A stretch of 6,290 nt of DNA from Treponema sp. (GTDB lineage Bacteria; Spirochaetota; Spirochaetia; Treponematales; Treponemataceae): the NCBI GenBank assembly GCA_012799545.1, contig JAAZLA010000173.1:1-6290 (forward strand). The letters are read 5' to 3'. Position numbers and translations under genes: made by a program. The stretch's first letter is position 1. Each line of letters begins with the position of its first letter. Below are positions 5,467 to 6,290 of this stretch, one piece after another. Below the pieces are notes generated by a model. The model had not been told where the DNA came from and ran no database searches. It saw nothing but the letters and a program-made list of their open reading frames with translations.

Positions 5467-6290
5467 ATGAACAATACACATTCCAAAACACAAATCGATA
5501 CACATAGCAATACACACAGGACATCTGAAAAACAAAAGGGCAAAAACCAAAATTCCCAATCCGCGAATAGTCCTGTTGACCTCTCAGTCAATATAGCCGG
5601 TGTTCAGTTTAAAAATCCCGTCATCGCTGCCTCCGGCACTTTTGGCTTTGGGGAAGAATACGCACAACTTGTCAATGTAGATGCACTCGGCGGCATTTGC
5701 TCAAAAGGACTCACCCTCGAAGCTAGACAGGGAAACACGGGAAAAAGATTACACGAAACCGCGAGCGGCCTTATCAATTCCATCGGCTTAGAAAACCCTG
5801 GCATCGAAACCTTTATCAAACGGCAATTAAAAACCATGCTCTCATTTGATACCGTCAGCATCGCAAATCTTTCAGGCTCCACGATAGAAAGCTATGTCGA
5901 AGGCGCCCGCCTCCTCGACGAAACAGAAATCCCCATGATAGAACTCAATATATCCTGCCCCAATGTAAAGCAAGGTGGCATGGCCTTTGGACTCGACCCC
6001 ATTTCAGCAGCCGAGGTAACGACAGCGGTTCGTAAAGCAACACGGAAACCCCTCATCGTAAAACTTTCTCCCAACGCTCCCAAGCTCCTCTCTGTTGCAG
6101 AAGCGGTACAAGAAAGCGGCGCAGATGCCTTAAGCCTCATCAATACCATTCAAGCAATGGCAATCAATATTGAGCGGGGTAAACCTGTTTTCGATAATGT
6201 AAAAGCAGGACTTGCCGGCCCTGCAATAAAACCCATTGCACTGAGCATGGTTTGGGATGTATGCAAAATGATGCAAGAAAAAAAAGAAAA
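5467..6290 (+). CDS. pyrD: Dihydroorotate dehydrogenase class 1B, catalytic subunit (3' partial)
   Basis: PyrD oxidises dihydroorotate to orotate with FMN and, with PyrK, hands the electrons to NAD+. The frame is open to the right edge, so 274 complete codons are visible. Recognisable are VNIAGVQFKNP (41-51), ASGTFGFG (55-62), the FMN/substrate Lys80 in SKGLTLEARQGN, INSIGLENPG (103-112), and the active-site ELNISCPN (159-166) with Cys164. Cys rather than Ser as catalytic base marks class 1. The KxLTxxxxxGN pattern and the adjacent pyrK point to 1B. Relatives are about 300-310 residues and begin close to the LSVNIAG strand. Here about 36 polar residues (Asn, Thr, His, Ser, Gln, Lys) precede it. 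The first part of this extension is encoded by a 12-bp tandem repeat. The SD at 5455 and the lack of later in-frame starts support the long form. Confidence 0.92.
   Translation, partial: MNNTHSKTQIDTHSNTHRTSEKQKGKNQNSQSANSPVDLSVNIAGVQFKNPVIAASGTFGFGEEYAQLVNVDALGGICSKGLTLEARQGNTGKRLHETASGLINSIGLENPGIETFIKRQLKTMLSFDTVSIANLSGSTIESYVEGARLLDETEIPMIELNISCPNVKQGGMAFGLDPISAAEVTTAVRKATRKPLIVKLSPNAPKLLSVAEAVQESGADALSLINTIQAMAINIERGKPVFDNVKAGLAGPAIKPIALSMVWDVCKMMQEKKE
5473..5520 (+). repeat. Four degenerate 12-bp tandem repeats at the 5' end of pyrD
   Basis: The units are AATACACATTCC (5473), AAAACACAAATC (5485), GATACACATAGC (5497) and AATACACACAGG (5509). All share an A-rich start and a CACA core and are in phase with the reading frame. 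They encode NTHS, KTQI, DTHS and NTHR, which are residues 3-18 of PyrD. Because 12 is a multiple of three, gain or loss of units would not break the frame. The copies are diverged, so this is probably an old expansion. Confidence 0.65.

Noticed and set aside
136..6149. Many minus-strand open frames of about 60-125 codons
   Set aside because: They lie opposite well-supported genes, show no recognisable motifs, and have no gene-like context. They are by-products of the coding strand's composition.
1..6290. Mobile element, CRISPR array, tRNA or phage genes
   Set aside because: No transposase or integrase motifs, terminal inverted repeats, regularly spaced direct repeats or tRNA-like folds were seen. 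The window is packed with ordinary chromosomal genes.

Overview
The window carries six genes, all on the + strand, in two blocks separated by a short intergenic gap (3409-3486). It suggests a host-associated spirochaete, most likely Treponema-like. The reasons are moderately AT-rich DNA, a relaxed lipobox (FFSC) on a predicted lipoprotein, a CHASE2-type class III cyclase, and a coding strand with more C than G. The taxonomic call is an inference; no rRNA or other marker is present.

Block 1 (2-3408) looks like an envelope and signalling operon. It starts with the 3' part of an exported bacterial-SH3 protein whose start lies left of the window. An M48 metalloprotease lipoprotein follows, with an ATGA stop/start overlap. 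A membrane-bound CHASE2-adenylate cyclase comes next, after a gap of at most 15 nt. The SH3 protein and the protease would act outside the inner membrane. The cyclase would sense something outside the membrane and make cAMP inside. A functional link among the three is inferred from gene order only.

Block 2 (3487 to the right edge) is a de novo pyrimidine operon: pyrF (orotidine-5'-phosphate decarboxylase, type 2), pyrK (the FAD/2Fe-2S electron-transfer subunit) and pyrD (class 1B dihydroorotate dehydrogenase catalytic subunit, cut by the window end). PyrD and PyrK together would oxidise dihydroorotate to orotate with NAD+. PyrF would make UMP after PyrE acts, and pyrE is not in the window. 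A good sigma-70-like promoter (TTGTCA, 17 nt, TGT-TATTCT) lies directly upstream of pyrF. Its predicted +1 falls on the A of the pyrF ATG, and there is no Shine-Dalgarno sequence, so pyrF may be translated from a leaderless mRNA. An 18-bp near-palindrome overlaps the -35 box and is a candidate operator.

The most unusual feature is that all three Pyr enzymes carry polar, low-complexity additions absent from typical family members: two internal inserts plus a longer C-terminus in PyrF, two inserts in PyrK, and a 36-residue N-terminal extension in PyrD. The PyrD extension is partly built from four degenerate 12-bp tandem repeats. I saw no mobile element, CRISPR array, tRNA or rRNA, and no clearly novel multi-gene system.
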